The position numbers were made by a program, and so were the translations under genes. From Anomaloglossus baeobatrachus (taxonomy: Eukaryota; Chordata; Amphibia; Anura; Aromobatidae), in NCBI RefSeq assembly GCF_048569485.1, contig NC_134364.1, forward strand, positions 124,880,882 to 124,944,881: a stretch of 64,000 nt of DNA, written 5' to 3'. Of this stretch, positions 1 through 11,054 are shown piece after piece (position 1 is the first letter of the stretch; each line of letters begins with the position of its first letter). The notes under the pieces are model-generated. The model had not been told where the DNA came from, made no database searches, and saw only the letters and a list, made by a program, of their open reading frames with translations.

Positions 1-200
1 CTGCTCTCAATTGTTTTCCCACCTCCAGGACTGTGAACTCCTCGGTGGGCGGGACCAACCGCCTGGCCCACCCCCTGGTGTGGACATCAGCCCCTGGAGG
101 GAGGCAACAAGGGTTTTTGTTTGACTTAGGTGTGCCTGACCGGGGTGTGGGGTGTGTTGGTGTAGTTCCTGTGACGTCCTGGCTTGTCCAGGGTGCCACA
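1..200 (-). mobile_element. Partial LTR, family A, cut by window start
   Basis: This is the outer end of the same LTR that flanks the elements at 12341-16234 and 38028-41988. It shares the GTGACGTCCTGGCTTGTCC block and ends in a terminal CCACA at 200. On the minus strand it starts TGTGGCACCC. The rest lies before position 1, so solo LTR versus full element cannot be decided. It is treated as a fossil. Confidence 0.8.
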
Positions 201-398
201 ACTGTATATTCCATATAGCAAAAATACGGTTCAATTTCATGCATTCAAATTTTGCATACATCTTAGTGCATACAGAGTGCTGCAGTATGCTTTGTTTATA
301 CTCTACGAAATGCAAAATTGAACTACAATCACAAGTAATTTATATATCAAATGTATACTGAATATATTTCCTGTATATATGATTTTGTTGGTATATTA
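201..398. other. No gene seen (AT-rich)
   Basis: AT-rich spacer between two LTR-like blocks. No coding frame, repeat or RNA gene is recognised. Confidence 0.6.
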
Positions 399-1572
399 TG
401 TAGTCGAGGTGTGCCGCCCCCGTGGTAGCAGCCGAGCTGCTCAGATATGGGTTCGCTGTGGCTCGAGGGTCTCCGGACCCGGCGGTCGTGCGGCCACTCA
501 AATGAAAGGGGCATTTCCAGGGGAGTTGATGTATAGTCTGTGACGCAACCGGTGGTGTACGGTAATTTGGGAGTACCGCCGCTGCCGTTGAGAGTACCCG
601 GGGTGATGAAGTGGGGCAGCAAGGTGTCAGAGCCCTCCACGGGTAGGGGGAATACCACAGAACTTGGTGTGGGGGTGCCGTGGAATGCAGGGGCCACTCT
701 TGTACTCACTCAGTTCATAAGCAGATGCTGACAACCGGGTAAACCAATTTTCTGGATACCGCTGCCGCTGAGGGGAGCTCGTCTGGGTCCCGTTCCCTAT
801 AGTGTTGCCTGGTGATCCATGACCTGCCTCCTGGCACTAAGTTTAACTTCATCGTGGTGGCCCAGTAGTATGGAACTTGCCAGGCCCCGCTCCCCACTGT
901 GGCTAAGTGTGGGAGCTTGCTCTCAGGGCTCACGCTTGGGATTTTCTGGACCATTTTAGGTTGTAAAGTTCCATACCCCTCGTTGCGCTAGTTCCCCGAT
1001 TGTGGAGCGGGTGGGAATGGATCATAAAGGCTCCGTTCTCCTCAGGTGAATTGTCGGGTTGCCTGAAGCTACTTCCCGACCTAGGGTCCGTGTATCCAGT
1101 CGTGCCTTCAGTCCCGAACCGGTGACAGTGCTAGGCTGACGGCCGTCCTCCTCAACAGATCAAGGCCCCTTACCACAATCCCCTGTGACCGGGGGTCCGA
1201 CTCCTCTAGGCCCAGACCACTGTCTGCAACCTAGACAGCTTCTCTAGGAGCCACCGCTCCTGACCTACTTTGAGCTCCGCACAGCTCGAAGGCTTCTCTC
1301 TTCTCTCCACTTCTACTCACTGCTACTACCACTACTACTGACTACACTCCTCACCTGCCCTCCCTAACCCCCCCAGGTGGGCCACTCTATTCCACTCAAG
1401 CCGTCCACTGGTGTGTCTGGTGAGTGTGGTGCAGGGTGTATCTAGGATTTGATTTGCTGTTGGAGGCCACACTATTAGATAAGGACCCAGAACCAAGAGG
1501 AAGGTGGAATACTGTATGGAAGGGCAGCTTGTGCAATATCCTGTGACGACCTGATAGTCCATGGGCCTCACA
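399..1572 (-). mobile_element. Solo-LTR-like block related to family A
   Basis: GC-rich block of about 1.17 kb bounded by TGTAGTC at the left and CCTCACA at the right, giving TGT...ACA ends. Its minus-strand start, TGTGAGGCCCATGGAC then CGTCACAGG, aligns loosely with family A (TGTGGCGCCCTGAAC then CGTCACAGG), and it shares the internal GTACTCACTCAG block. Length is close to the 1.16-1.19 kb of family A. No clear target duplication was found, so the boundaries are provisional. It is an old fossil and no internal region is present. Confidence 0.45.
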
Positions 1573-2367
1573 ATAGCATCTTGCTCACAGTTGCTTATTA
1601 TGTTCTGATGTAATAGTCAGTTTTTGCAGGGGTTCTACTCCCAAGTGCACAGTAGTTTGTGTCATTGTTTGTTTTTGCGTATTTGTTTTCTTCACCATGT
1701 TTGTTACTTGTTCTTTTGCCTTTGATTACAGATGGGAGTATTTTTTGGATGCTACGAATCCTACAGCCCTAGAATCACGTGTACAGATCATTGTGATTGA
1801 CAGTCTGGATGCTGTAGTTCTGTATCTGTCACATAAATGATCACAGGAGATGTATACACAAGTCTGGAGGTGCAGCTTTGTACAAGGTGATTCCAAGGAA
1901 TTATCACCACTGAAAAAAATATTCAGAAAATCTACTAATCCCTCTAGTGTAATGCAAACCATGCTGGACACAAAATATTCATGCGCAGAAGCCGGCAGGA
2001 GAGAATATCAGGGATGGAAATATTTGTTGTATTGTAATCTATTGATTGTGATTAATCTTTTCAAGGTTCTAAGGGCGACTGTGATTTTTGCCAAGAAATG
2101 TCATTAATTCCTGGATAAATGAAACATCTATCTGAAGCCTGGAGAGGAAGAATTATTCTTTCATAATTCAAACCTATTCTCACAATAATCAGATTTCTTT
2201 TTTTTCTAAATATTCCATGCAAAGATTTCCATTTCTTACACAAATTAGGGGGATTTTGAAAATGTAAGGAATTGAAAGATCCCTGGATATAATGCGTTGA
2301 ATCAAATTTTTCCTTCTCTATTTTCATCTTCAAAACAGCAGTAAGAACATAATTTTAAATTTTTAAG
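1573..2367. other. No gene seen
   Basis: AT-rich unique-looking sequence. Open frames are all under 90 codons, overlap on both strands and show no recognisable domain. Confidence 0.6.
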
Positions 2368-2915
2368 TGCATCCATCATAAGGAACATTATTCATCTCTA
2401 CCAGCCACTTCAGGATCATTGTTTTACAGATATCATGAGGAATATTATCTACAGACATCATGAAGAGCATTGTTCTCCAACTACTATGAGGAGCATTTTT
2501 CAACATCCACCGTAAGATGCATTGTTGTACAGACACCAAGAGGAACATTTTTCGACATAGTCCATGACAAATAATGTTCTACATAAACCATTAGCACTGG
2601 TCTACAGCCATCATGATTAGCATTGTTATAAAAACATAATTAGGAGCATCGTTGTACTTCCACCATAAAGAGCAATGTTCTACGGCCACTGTGATGCTCA
2701 TTTTTATGCAGCCAGTGACAGAATAAAGAGGATTCATCTACAAACACCATGAGGAGCATTGTTTGGCAGCCATACTGAGGAGCATTGTGTACAACCAGTA
2801 TCGGATGCATTTTTCTATCTTCAACAGGAAAAACAATGGGCTACATCCACCAGGAGCATTGTTCTAAAGCGATCATGAGGAGCAATGATCTGTGTCCAGC
2901 AGAAGCATTATTCCA
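2368..2915. repeat. Eroded tandem repeat, about 30-35 bp unit
   Basis: The phrase ATCATGAGGAGCATTGTTCT and its variants (GAGGAACATTT, GAAGAGCATTGTTC, AGGAGCATCG) recur every roughly 30-35 bases about 15 times. Intervening words such as CTACAGCCA or CCACCA also recur. Units are diverged and vary in length, so this looks like an ancient minisatellite. Short open frames across it are incidental. Confidence 0.65.
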
Positions 2916-3189
2916 CAATCTTTCTGGACAAAAAAAATCACTGATCTCAGGGAGACCAGCCAGAGAAAACACTGCCAGCAGCCAACAAAGGCGCTCAACA
3001 CAGTGAAATCCTAGGTGCATTGCCCCCTGGAAAGTATGCAAATCAAAAAAGGTCCGTGGAACCTCTGTTAGGAGTCTCAACACAGAACAAGCCAGATATC
3101 CCTCCGGGAAGGACCTAGCCAAGGAGTGGCTCTTTTTAGGAAACCACCATAACCACCATATAAAGTGGCCCTTTTAGTCAATATCCAAA

Positions 3190-3640
3190 TCTTTGATGAG
3201 TTTAAAGATATGACAAGGAAAATACCAAGGCCAGGTATCCATCCACATGGACACTTGACCAGGATCGATGGTGGTCTCCATGCTGAGCCATATGTGAGAA
3301 TCCTACAAGATGAGTTACTTCGTACCCTTGAGTAACATGGGTATGAACAGGACGGCAGAATATGCTAGCAAGACAATGACCCAAAGAATATGTCAAGATT
3401 GGTGAGCAAATCAATTCAATGGCAATGAAGTAGAGGCGCTGGATTGTCCCCACAGTCCCCAGACCTCAACCCAATCCAACACTTCTGTGTAGAATTGAAG
3501 AAAAACCTGTATATATGCCCAAGCGAGCTGACCAGTATACACCAACATTGGGAATGTGTAGAAGAGACCTCGGGTCAGATTTTGGTTGGGACATGCTTGA
3601 ATCTGATGAAGGACTCAGGCAGAGCTGAAAACCAAAGGTG
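3190..3640 (+). pseudogene. Tc1-like transposase relic (C-terminal part)
   Basis: The frame from 3444 translates with SPQSPDLNPIQHFCVELKKN, matching the block around the third catalytic residue of Tc1-family DDE transposases (usually SPDLNPIEHLW). The glutamate is replaced by glutamine here. Upstream bases at 3280-3410 still resemble the stretch before the second aspartate (…ILQDEL, then a QQDNDPK-like stretch), but no single frame stays open. No terminal inverted repeats are found nearby. This is an old, truncated plain DNA transposon, not a functional gene. Confidence 0.75.
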
Positions 3641-3668
3641 GATTTACAAAATACTAATAAAAATATAA

Positions 3669-4523
3669 ATTTAGATTTTTAGGGAAAAAACAATAACAGT
3701 GCAGTGTCACGACAAGAATTATATAACTAATCATATGCTAAATAATTACAAGTCAAATTTATGTTTGAGGTTGTCTATAAAATGAAGGTAGTCTCCCATT
3801 GGAAGCTGTAGTGGATGGTGAGATATGGGGCCTGAAGGTCAAAAGTTGAAAACATTGTTACCCTTTTGCTTGTCAGTGTAATTTTGTGGCATCTCAGTGG
3901 AGCACCCGTTATTAAAAGGGGTGGGTGTCACACATTCCAAAAAGCTAGGGTTGAAAATAATTGAAGGCATATTTTGGTAAACCTTACGTTTACTGTGGAG
4001 AAGAAAACTTTTTACATTCAGAACTTTGCAGGAATGCAACCATTACACCATATTTGTTAATGGACACAAATGCAAGTGCACGTTGGTCTTTTATCCATTG
4101 TATCTCACAAACCGCTAAATGCTTTTTTGGATGATTTTCCCCTTAGAAGCTTTTACATTACACAGAGGAAATTCATGTTTTGGCAATATAAACTTTCCAT
4201 AGTAAATGTGAAGATGTCACGTTCGGTCAGTCAAGATGCCAGTTAATGAGTCAGCAACAAAGATTTGTTCATCTCTAATCAGAACTGATAATAACACAAG
4301 ATAATGTCAACTGTACGTTACTTTGCTTTATGTTTGCTCAATGCTCAATCAAGATCTCAGCTTGCTGCCTGTACCTAGGACATTGATTCGCTTTAGCTAA
4401 ACACAGAAGTACAAATCTTTCTCCTGTTCTGACACATTTGCTACAAAGTAAGACTGAAGTCGTGTCTGTTTAGCCTGAGGAATATCTAGACTTGAAACAT
4501 TTGTTGCAAACCATTATAAAGTC
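3669..4523. other. No gene seen
   Basis: AT-rich sequence between the Tc1 relic and the MITE. Only short frames are present and nothing is recognised. Confidence 0.55.
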
Positions 4524-4526
4524 TTA

Positions 4527-5241
4527 AGCCTAGGTCACACGTAGCGACGCAGCAGCGATCACGACGACGACCTGACCTTATCAGGATCGCTGCTGCGTTG
4601 TTACATGGTCGCTGGTGAACTGTCAAACAGGCAGATCTCACCAGCGACCAGTGACGAGCCCCCAGCCAGCAGCGACGCGTGGAAGCGATGCTGCGCTTGG
4701 TAACTAAGGTAAATATCGGGTAACCAAGCAAAGTGCTTCGCTTGGTTACCCGATATTTCCCTTGGTTACCAGCGCACACCGCTTAGCGCTGGCTCCCTGC
4801 ACTTGTAGCTAGAGTACACATCGGGTTAATAAGCAAACCGCTTTGCTTATAGTTACCCGATGTGTACCTTGGCTACGTGTGCAGGGAGCAGGCAGCCAGC
4901 TTCAAGAAGCTGCGGACGTTGGTAATGAAGGTAAACATCTGGTACCAAGTCTTTGCTTGGTTACCCGATATTTACATTGGTTACCAGCGGCTCCCTGCTC
5001 CCTGCACATTCAGTTGTTACTCTCTCGCTGTCGCGCACAGCGATGTGCGCTTCACAGCGGGAGAGCAACGACTAAAAAATGGTCCAGGACATTCAGCAAC
5101 AACCAGCGACCTTACAGCAGGGGCCAGGTTGTTGCTGGATGTCACACACAGCAACAGCGCTAGCAAGGTCGCTGCTACGTCACAGAAAATGGTGACTTAG
5201 CAGCGACGTCGTCGTCGCTGTCGTTGTGTGTGACATGACCA
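4527..5241. mobile_element. MITE with TTA target duplication (PIF/Harbinger-like)
   Basis: Terminal inverted repeats AGCCTAGGTCACAC (left) and TGGTCATGTCACAC (right, read inward) are flanked by TTA at 4524-4526 and 5242-5244. A TTA/TWA duplication is the signature of PIF/Harbinger elements, so the superfamily is inferred from that alone. The 715-bp interior has nested hairpins built from repeats of GGTTACCCGATATTT in both orientations, and CAGCGACG-type subterminal repeats. Apparent coding frames are by-products of these repeats. Confidence 0.7.
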
Positions 5242-5327
5242 TTAGATCTGTCTGTAAATCAACGATTTGTTACTTTCTAAGACTTTAATTTAAAGGCATT
5301 CTAGTATGCTAACCCCAATCTTGAAAA

Positions 5328-7318
5328 ATAAAAACCTATAAAGATATGAGTGAACAAGCCAAAATAAAATATAAATTCTTTATTGAAAATTAGATTAAAA
5401 CAGACATATAAAAGATAAACAATGACAAGGACACATTCAAAATACCCTCAGGTAGACAAGATATTAGAGCAATAAATAGCATAAGTGCATGGTAGCCGTG
5501 TGTCAAAAAACCATATAAGATGATGCACCAAGAAAGGAGGGGTAAAAATACCTTTAATATTCCTTTTTAGAAACCATTAGTCTAAAGCTAGACGAAAAAT
5601 AATGTTCTGAGGAGAACAGATAAGGATGAGGAATATATAATCAATTCGGTCTAAACAGAACCTTTCCTTCACCAAAGGCTAGGCGTGTAAAAAATCCCAT
5701 TCCTATTGCCATAGCATGTAGTGGGTATCAAGGGAAGTCAAAAAGAGCATGTCTGTATTGTCAACAGGATTGTAATCCTATAACATATAACTATAATGAT
5801 CATAAAAATTAATCATATATATCATAGATATATCAAGTGGTACAACCACCAAGACAATTCCCCAGGTACCACAATCCTTGAGAGAAGGAAAAAACTTCAA
5901 CCAAACATATGGAGATAGTACATAAACTTGGTGCCAAAAAACAACATTTCAACAGCAGGGCTAAATATATAAGAGGCTTATTCCCAATGCTGTATTGTGT
6001 GGCAAATATATTATAACAAGCCAAGAGAGGCCATAGCTGCAATCTCAGCAATGGTAAGCCTTTAAAAGGTGCCCAAGCCGGCCATAAAAAACGACCTTAA
6101 CAGGGGATGATAAGCCCACAAAGACACACACCTACAAGATGTTAACCTGAGGGTAGATAATACCCCAACACGTTTTTCGCAGAAAGCTTCTTCCAAGGGG
6201 TGCTACTGGTAGTCAGTACCCAGGTATAAATACCCCCACTCACCAGCGTGATGTGTAACAGCGGCGCTCCATCACAGCTCCACTGCCGCGCACATGGGGT
6301 CCGGCGTCTGACGTCACCATGGTCCGCCCATGTCAGACGCGTCATAACATGGGAGGAGCATGGCGAGGTAATGAGACACGTTGCCCCAGAGCGCAGAAAG
6401 TGGGCGGAGGCTGGAGCGCTCCACACACGCCGGGAGATAAAGCGATATTGCCATTGAGGCAAAGCAAAAACAACAATATGTCAGTGGCACACAGCTATGG
6501 ACCATCTGGATTAGCATGGTTTTACACAGAGGTGCATGTAAGGATCTAGGCAGAATAGAGTACAAAGATATACAGTGATTATATAAAAAAGGAGTCTCAA
6601 TCCTTTTAGTATAAAGCTAAAAGGAATACAAGTATACATATATAAAATGAGAAAAGTTAGTGCGTAAAAATGTATAAACACATATGTATCTTAGTGCAAA
6701 GTGTATGTATAAACATACATACACATATCCTTATAAGGAATCTACACGTGAATATAGTAAAACATAACCATGTGACAATTCCATATAAAAAAGGTGCAAA
6801 ATACAATACCAATAATGCTGTATTGAAAAGTGATAATGCAAAAAGTGCATAGTGCATATAATTCTTATACAAAGACGCAAAATAATAAAGAGATAAAGTG
6901 CTTGAATAATGCTAAAAGTGACTCAACATGAGAAGTGAAATGCATACAACAAGACGATGTGTCAGTGGCGCACATCGAAAAACAACCCTACTGATGTGTG
7001 GTGCATGTAGTGTATGAAAGGGTGTTCAAAACCAAAACAATACAAAAATAAAATTAGAAAGGAGTATATGAAGGAGATATATAGAAAAGAAGAGAAGACA
7101 GATAGAAGAGAGAATGTAGACATAAGAAACATAAAAACTTTATTATTTAATAAAAAAGGAACAAGAAACAAATGATATAATATGATAGGAGAGTACGAAT
7201 ACCTAGCCATACGTATACACACGTATAAATATATACGTACGCATATATGCACGCACATACATAAAAGGATGGTCACATAATTAAAATAAAGAGTGTGCAA
7301 AATATTACAATTAAAATA
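5328..7318 (-). repeat. Left arm of giant inverted repeat
   Basis: Reverse complement of 7364-9163 with only scattered substitutions, for example CATCTGGATTAG against CATCCGGATTAG. It holds about 194 extra bases (about 7074-7267, rich in TATACACACGTATA-type motifs) that the right arm lacks. Confidence 0.9.
6162..6201 (-). ncRNA. Hammerhead-like core, left arm (degenerate)
   Basis: Mirror image of the motif at 8290-8329. ACCCC and GGGGT flank a TTGGAAG...GCGAAAAACGTG core. The conserved CTGANGA box is altered, so catalysis is doubtful. Confidence 0.35.
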
Positions 7319-8174
7319 CAGAAAGAAGACAAAGATATGTATTGTGATTCGTAGAAATTGTAAAATTTTAATTGTAATATTTTGCACACTCTTTATTTTA
7401 ATTATGTGACCATCTTCTTCATATACTCCTTTCTAATTTTATTTTTGTATTGTTTTGGTTTTGAACACCCTTTCATACACTACATGCACCACACATCAGT
7501 AGGGTTGTTTTTCGATGTGCGCCACTGACACATCGTCTTGTTGTATGCATTTCACTTCTCATGTTGAGTCACTTTTAGCATTATTCAAGCACTTTATCTC
7601 TTTATTATTTTGCGTCTTTGTATAAGAATTATATGCACTATGCACTTTTTGCATTATCACTTTTCAATACAGCATTATTGGTATTGTATTTTGCACCTTT
7701 TTTTATATGGAATTGTCACATGGTTATGTTTTACTATATTCACGTGTAGATTCCTTATAAGGATATGTGTATGTATGTTTATACATACACTTTGCACTAA
7801 GATACATATGTGTTTATACATTTTTACGCACTAACTTTTCTCATTTTATATATGTATACTTGTATTCCTTTTAGCTTTATACTAAAAGGATTGAGACTCC
7901 TTTTTTATATAATTACTGTATATCTTTGTACTCTATTCTGCCTAGATCCTTACATGCACCTCTGTGTAAAACCATGCTAATCCGGATGGTCCATAGCTGT
8001 GTGCCACTGACATATTGTTGTTTTTGCTTTGCCTCAATGGCAATATCGCTTTATCTCCCGGCGTGTGTGGAGCGCTCCAGCCTCCGCCCACTTTCTGCGC
8101 TCTGGGGCAACGTGTCTCATTACCTCGCCATGCTCCTCCCATGTTATGACGCGTCTGACATGGGCGGACCATGG

Positions 8175-8270
8175 TGACGTCAGACGCCGGACCCCATGTG
8201 CGCGGCAGTGGAGCTGTGATGGAGCGCCGCTGTTACACATCACGCTCGTGAGTGGGGGTATTTATACCTG
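8175..8270 (+). promoter_or_regulatory. CRE-like site plus TATA-like box in arm
   Basis: A perfect TGACGTCA (8175-8182) is followed about 80 bases later by GTATTTATACC, just upstream of the hammerhead-like core at 8290. The same order is seen at 63899-63920, upstream of a better hammerhead core. This suggests the internal promoter of the element. The mirror copy lies near 6309 on the minus strand. Function is inferred from motif order only. Confidence 0.4.
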
Positions 8271-8289
8271 GGTACTGACTACCAGTAGC

Positions 8290-8329
8290 ACCCCTTGGAA
8301 GAAGCTTTCTGCGAAAAACGTGTTGGGGT
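8290..8329 (+). ncRNA. Hammerhead-like core, right arm (degenerate)
   Basis: Stem I can form between ACCCC (8290-8294) and GGGGT (8325-8329). Between them lie TTGGAAGAAGC, TTTCTGC and GAAAAACGTG, in the order of a hammerhead (CTGANGA, stem II, GAAAC, short stem III). The CTGANGA box is not intact, so it is probably a decayed ribozyme. Confidence 0.4.
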
Positions 8330-9229
8330 ATTATCTACCCTCAGGTTAACATCTTGTAGGTGTGTGTCTTTGTGGGCTTATCATCCCCTGTTAAGGTCGT
8401 TTTTTATGGCCGGCTTGGGCACCTTTTAAAGGCTTACCATTGCTGAGATTGCAGCTATGGCCTCTCTTGGCTTGTTATAATATATTTGCCACACAATACA
8501 GCATTGGGAATAAGCCTCTTATATATTTAGCCCTGCTGTTGAAATGTTGTTTTTTGGCACCAAGTTTATGTACTATCTCCATATGTTTGGTTGAGGTTTT
8601 TTCCTTCTCTCAAGGATTGTGGTACCTGGGGAATTGTCTTGGTGGTTGTACCACTTGATATATCTATGATATATATGATTAATTTTTATGATCATTATAG
8701 TTATATGTTATAGGATTACAATCCTGTTGACAATACAGACATGCTCTTTTTGACTTCCCTTGATACCCACTACATGCTATGGCAATAGGAATGGGATTTT
8801 TTACACGCCTAGCCTTTGGTGAAGGAAAGGTTCTGTTTAGACCGAATTGATTATATATTCCTCATCCTTATCTGTTCTCCTCAGAACATTATTTTTCGTC
8901 TAGCTTTAGACTAATGGTTTCTAAAAAGGAATATTAAAGGTATTTTTACCCCTCCTTTCTTGGTGCATCATCTTATATGGTTTTTTGACACACGGCTACC
9001 ATGCACTTATGCTATTTATTGCTCTAATATCTTGTCTACCTGAGGGTATTTTGAATGTGTCCTTGTCATTGTTTATCTTTTATATGTCTGTTTTAATCTA
9101 ATTTTCAATAAAGAATTTATATTTTATTTTGGCTTGTTCACTCATATCTTTATAGGTTTTTATTATTGCATGAGTGTAGCTATTATCTACTTCTTGGTCA
9201 TTTAATTGGTTCTTTTAATCCCAATCTTG

Positions 9230-9400
9230 GAAGAGAATAGTGATATTCTAAACTCTTTGCAGGTTCAGACTGGCCGACCGGTGAACCGGTGAATTCCCAG
9301 GTGGGCCCTTGTGGAGAAGTGGGCCTGCTAACTCCCTATAGAGGCAAAAGTTAGAAGAATACACTTGATTTTCTATCTGATAGCTCTAAAATAGCTACCA
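9230..9400. other. No gene seen
   Basis: Short spacer between the palindromic element and the Tc1 element. It contains a GGCCGACCGGTGAACCGGTG phrase but no coding frame. Confidence 0.5.
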
Positions 9401-9402
9401 TA

Positions 9403-11054
9403 CAGTTAGGTCCAGAAATATTTGGACAGTGACACAAGTTTTGTTATTTTAGCTGTTTACAAAAACATGTTCAGAAATACAATTATATATATAATATGGG
9501 CTGAAAGTGCACACTCCCAGATGCAATATGAGAGTTTTCACATCCAAATCGGAGAAAGGGTTTAGGAATCATAGCTCTGTAATGCATAGCCTCCTCTTTT
9601 TCAAGGGACCAAAAGTAATTGGACAAGGGACTCTAAGGGCTGCAATTAACTCTGAAGGCGTCTCCCTCGTTAACCTGTAATCAATGAAGTAGTTAAAAGG
9701 TCTGGGGTTGATTACAGGTGTGTGGTTTTGCATTTGGAAGCTGTTGCTGTGACCAGACAACATGCGGTCTAAGGAACTCTCAATTGAGGTGAAGCAGAAC
9801 ATCCTGAGGCTGAAAAAAAAGAAAAAATCCATCAGAGAGATAGCAGACATGCTTGGAGTAGCAAAATCAACAGTCGGGTACATTCTGAGAAAAAAGGAAT
9901 TGACTGGTGAGCTTGGGAACTCAAAAAGGCCTGGGCGTCCACGGATGACAACAGTGGTGGATGATCGCCGCATACTTTCTTTGGTGAAGAAGAACCCGTT
10001 CACAACATCAACTGAAGTCCAGAACACTCTCAGTGAAGTAGGTGTATCTGTCTCTAAGTCAACAGTAAAGAGAAGACTCCATGAAAGTAAATACAAAGGG
10101 TTCACATCTAGATGCAAACCATTCATCAATTCCAAAAATAGACAGGCCAGAGTTAAATTTGCTGAAAAACCCCTCATGAAGCCAGCTCAGTTCTGGAAAA
10201 GTATTCTATGGACAGATGAGACAAAGATCAACCTGTACCAGAATGATGGGAAGAAAAAAGTTTGGAGAAGAAAGGGAACGGCACATGATCCAAGGCACAC
10301 CACATCCTCTGTAAAACATGGTGGAGGCAACGTGATGGCATGGGCATGCATGGCTTTCAATGGCACTGGGTCACTTGTGTTTATTGATGACATAACAGCA
10401 GACAAGAGTAGCCGGATGAATTCTGAAGTGTACCGGGATATACTTTCAGCCCAGATTCAGCCAAATGCCGCAAAGTTGATCGGACGGCGCTTCATAGTAC
10501 AGCTGGACAATGACCCCAAGCATACAGCCAAAGCTACCCAGGAGTTCCTGAGTGCAAAAAAGTGGAACATTCTGCAATGGCCAAGTCAATCACCAGATCT
10601 TAACCCAATTGAGCATGCATTTCACTTGCTCAAATCCAGACTTAAGACGGAAAGACCCACAAACAAGCAAGACCTGAAGGCTGCGGCTGTAAAGGCCTGG
10701 CAAAGCATTAAGAAGGAGGAAACCCAGCGTTTGGTGATGTCCATGGGTTCCAGACTTAAGGCAGTGATTGCCTCCAAAGGATTCGCAACAAAATATTGAA
10801 AATAAAAATATTTTGTTTGGGTTTGGTTTATTTGTCCAATTACTTTTGACCTCCTAAAATGTGGAGTGTTTGTAAAGAAATGTGTACAATTCCTACAATT
10901 TCTATCAGATATTTTTGTTCAAACCTTCAAATTAAACGTTACAATCTGCACTTGAATTCTGTTGTAGAGGTTTCATTTCAAATCCAATGTGGTGTCATAC
11001 AGAGCCCAACTCGCGAAAATTGTGTCACTGTCCAAATATTTCTGGACCTAACTG
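9403..11054 (+). mobile_element. Complete Tc1-like transposon (copy 1)
   Basis: The 1652-bp element starts CAGTTAGGTCCAGAAATATT and ends with the inverted version, finishing TCTGGACCTAACTG. It is flanked by TA at 9401-9402 and 11055-11056, the Tc1/mariner target duplication. Inverted repeats extend about 30 bases with further similarity (CACAAGTTTTG-type ends). It carries one open transposase (9762-10799). Together with the open frame, the intact ends make it a candidate for recent activity. A sister copy lies at 36291-37943. Confidence 0.93.
9762..10799 (+). CDS. Tc1-like DDE transposase, 345 aa, open
   Basis: This enzyme cuts and pastes its own element by binding the inverted repeats and inserting at TA. 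Residues about 7-45 form the first helix-turn-helix (SIREIADMLGVAKSTVGYIL). A GRPR AT-hook-like motif sits at 58-61. A second helix-turn-helix region spans roughly 70-110. The catalytic domain has D152 (LWTDETK), D249 (QLDNDPKH) and E284 (SPDLNPIEH), with 34 residues between the last two, giving the DD34E signature. A glycine-rich box (KHGGGNVMAWAC) lies at 185-196. Length is typical for Tc1 (about 340). The start follows GACCAGACAACATG and fits the sister copy. It is plain, single-exon and uninterrupted. Whether it is still active cannot be told from sequence. Confidence 0.93.
   Translation: MRSKELSIEVKQNILRLKKKKKSIREIADMLGVAKSTVGYILRKKELTGELGNSKRPGRPRMTTVVDDRRILSLVKKNPFTTSTEVQNTLSEVGVSVSKSTVKRRLHESKYKGFTSRCKPFINSKNRQARVKFAEKPLMKPAQFWKSILWTDETKINLYQNDGKKKVWRRKGTAHDPRHTTSSVKHGGGNVMAWACMAFNGTGSLVFIDDITADKSSRMNSEVYRDILSAQIQPNAAKLIGRRFIVQLDNDPKHTAKATQEFLSAKKWNILQWPSQSPDLNPIEHAFHLLKSRLKTERPTNKQDLKAAAVKAWQSIKKEETQRLVMSMGSRLKAVIASKGFATKY

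Larger units (their letters stand above)
7364..9163 (+). repeat. Right arm of giant inverted repeat
   Basis: Mirror copy of the left arm, starting ATTTTAATTGTAATATTTTG and ending with CTTTATAGGTTTTTAT. It is shorter than the left arm by about 194 bases near the centre. Confidence 0.9.
5324..9216. mobile_element. 3.9-kb palindromic retroelement insertion (inverted dimer)
   Basis: Two long arms in opposite orientation (5328-7318 and 7364-9163) meet around 7319-7363. The insertion is bracketed by a near-identical 13-bp direct repeat, AACCCCAATCTTG at 5311-5323 and AATCCCAATCTTG at 9217-9229, which reads as a target-site duplication. Each arm carries, from outside in: an AATAAAGAATTT-type signal, a hammerhead-like core, a TATA-like and CRE-like promoter block, and an AT-rich tail. 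No reverse transcriptase is seen. Best guess is an inverted dimer of a non-autonomous Penelope-like or retrozyme-like element. An assembly fold-back would not explain the flanking duplication. All open frames occur twice as mirror images and are not called as genes. Confidence 0.65.

Noticed and set aside
5833-8658. Mirrored pairs of 60-140-codon frames
   Set aside because: Each appears twice because of the inverted repeat. They lack recognisable domains and overlap on both strands.
9569-10177. Minus-strand 202-codon frame in the Tc1 element
   Set aside because: It is antisense to the clearly recognisable transposase.
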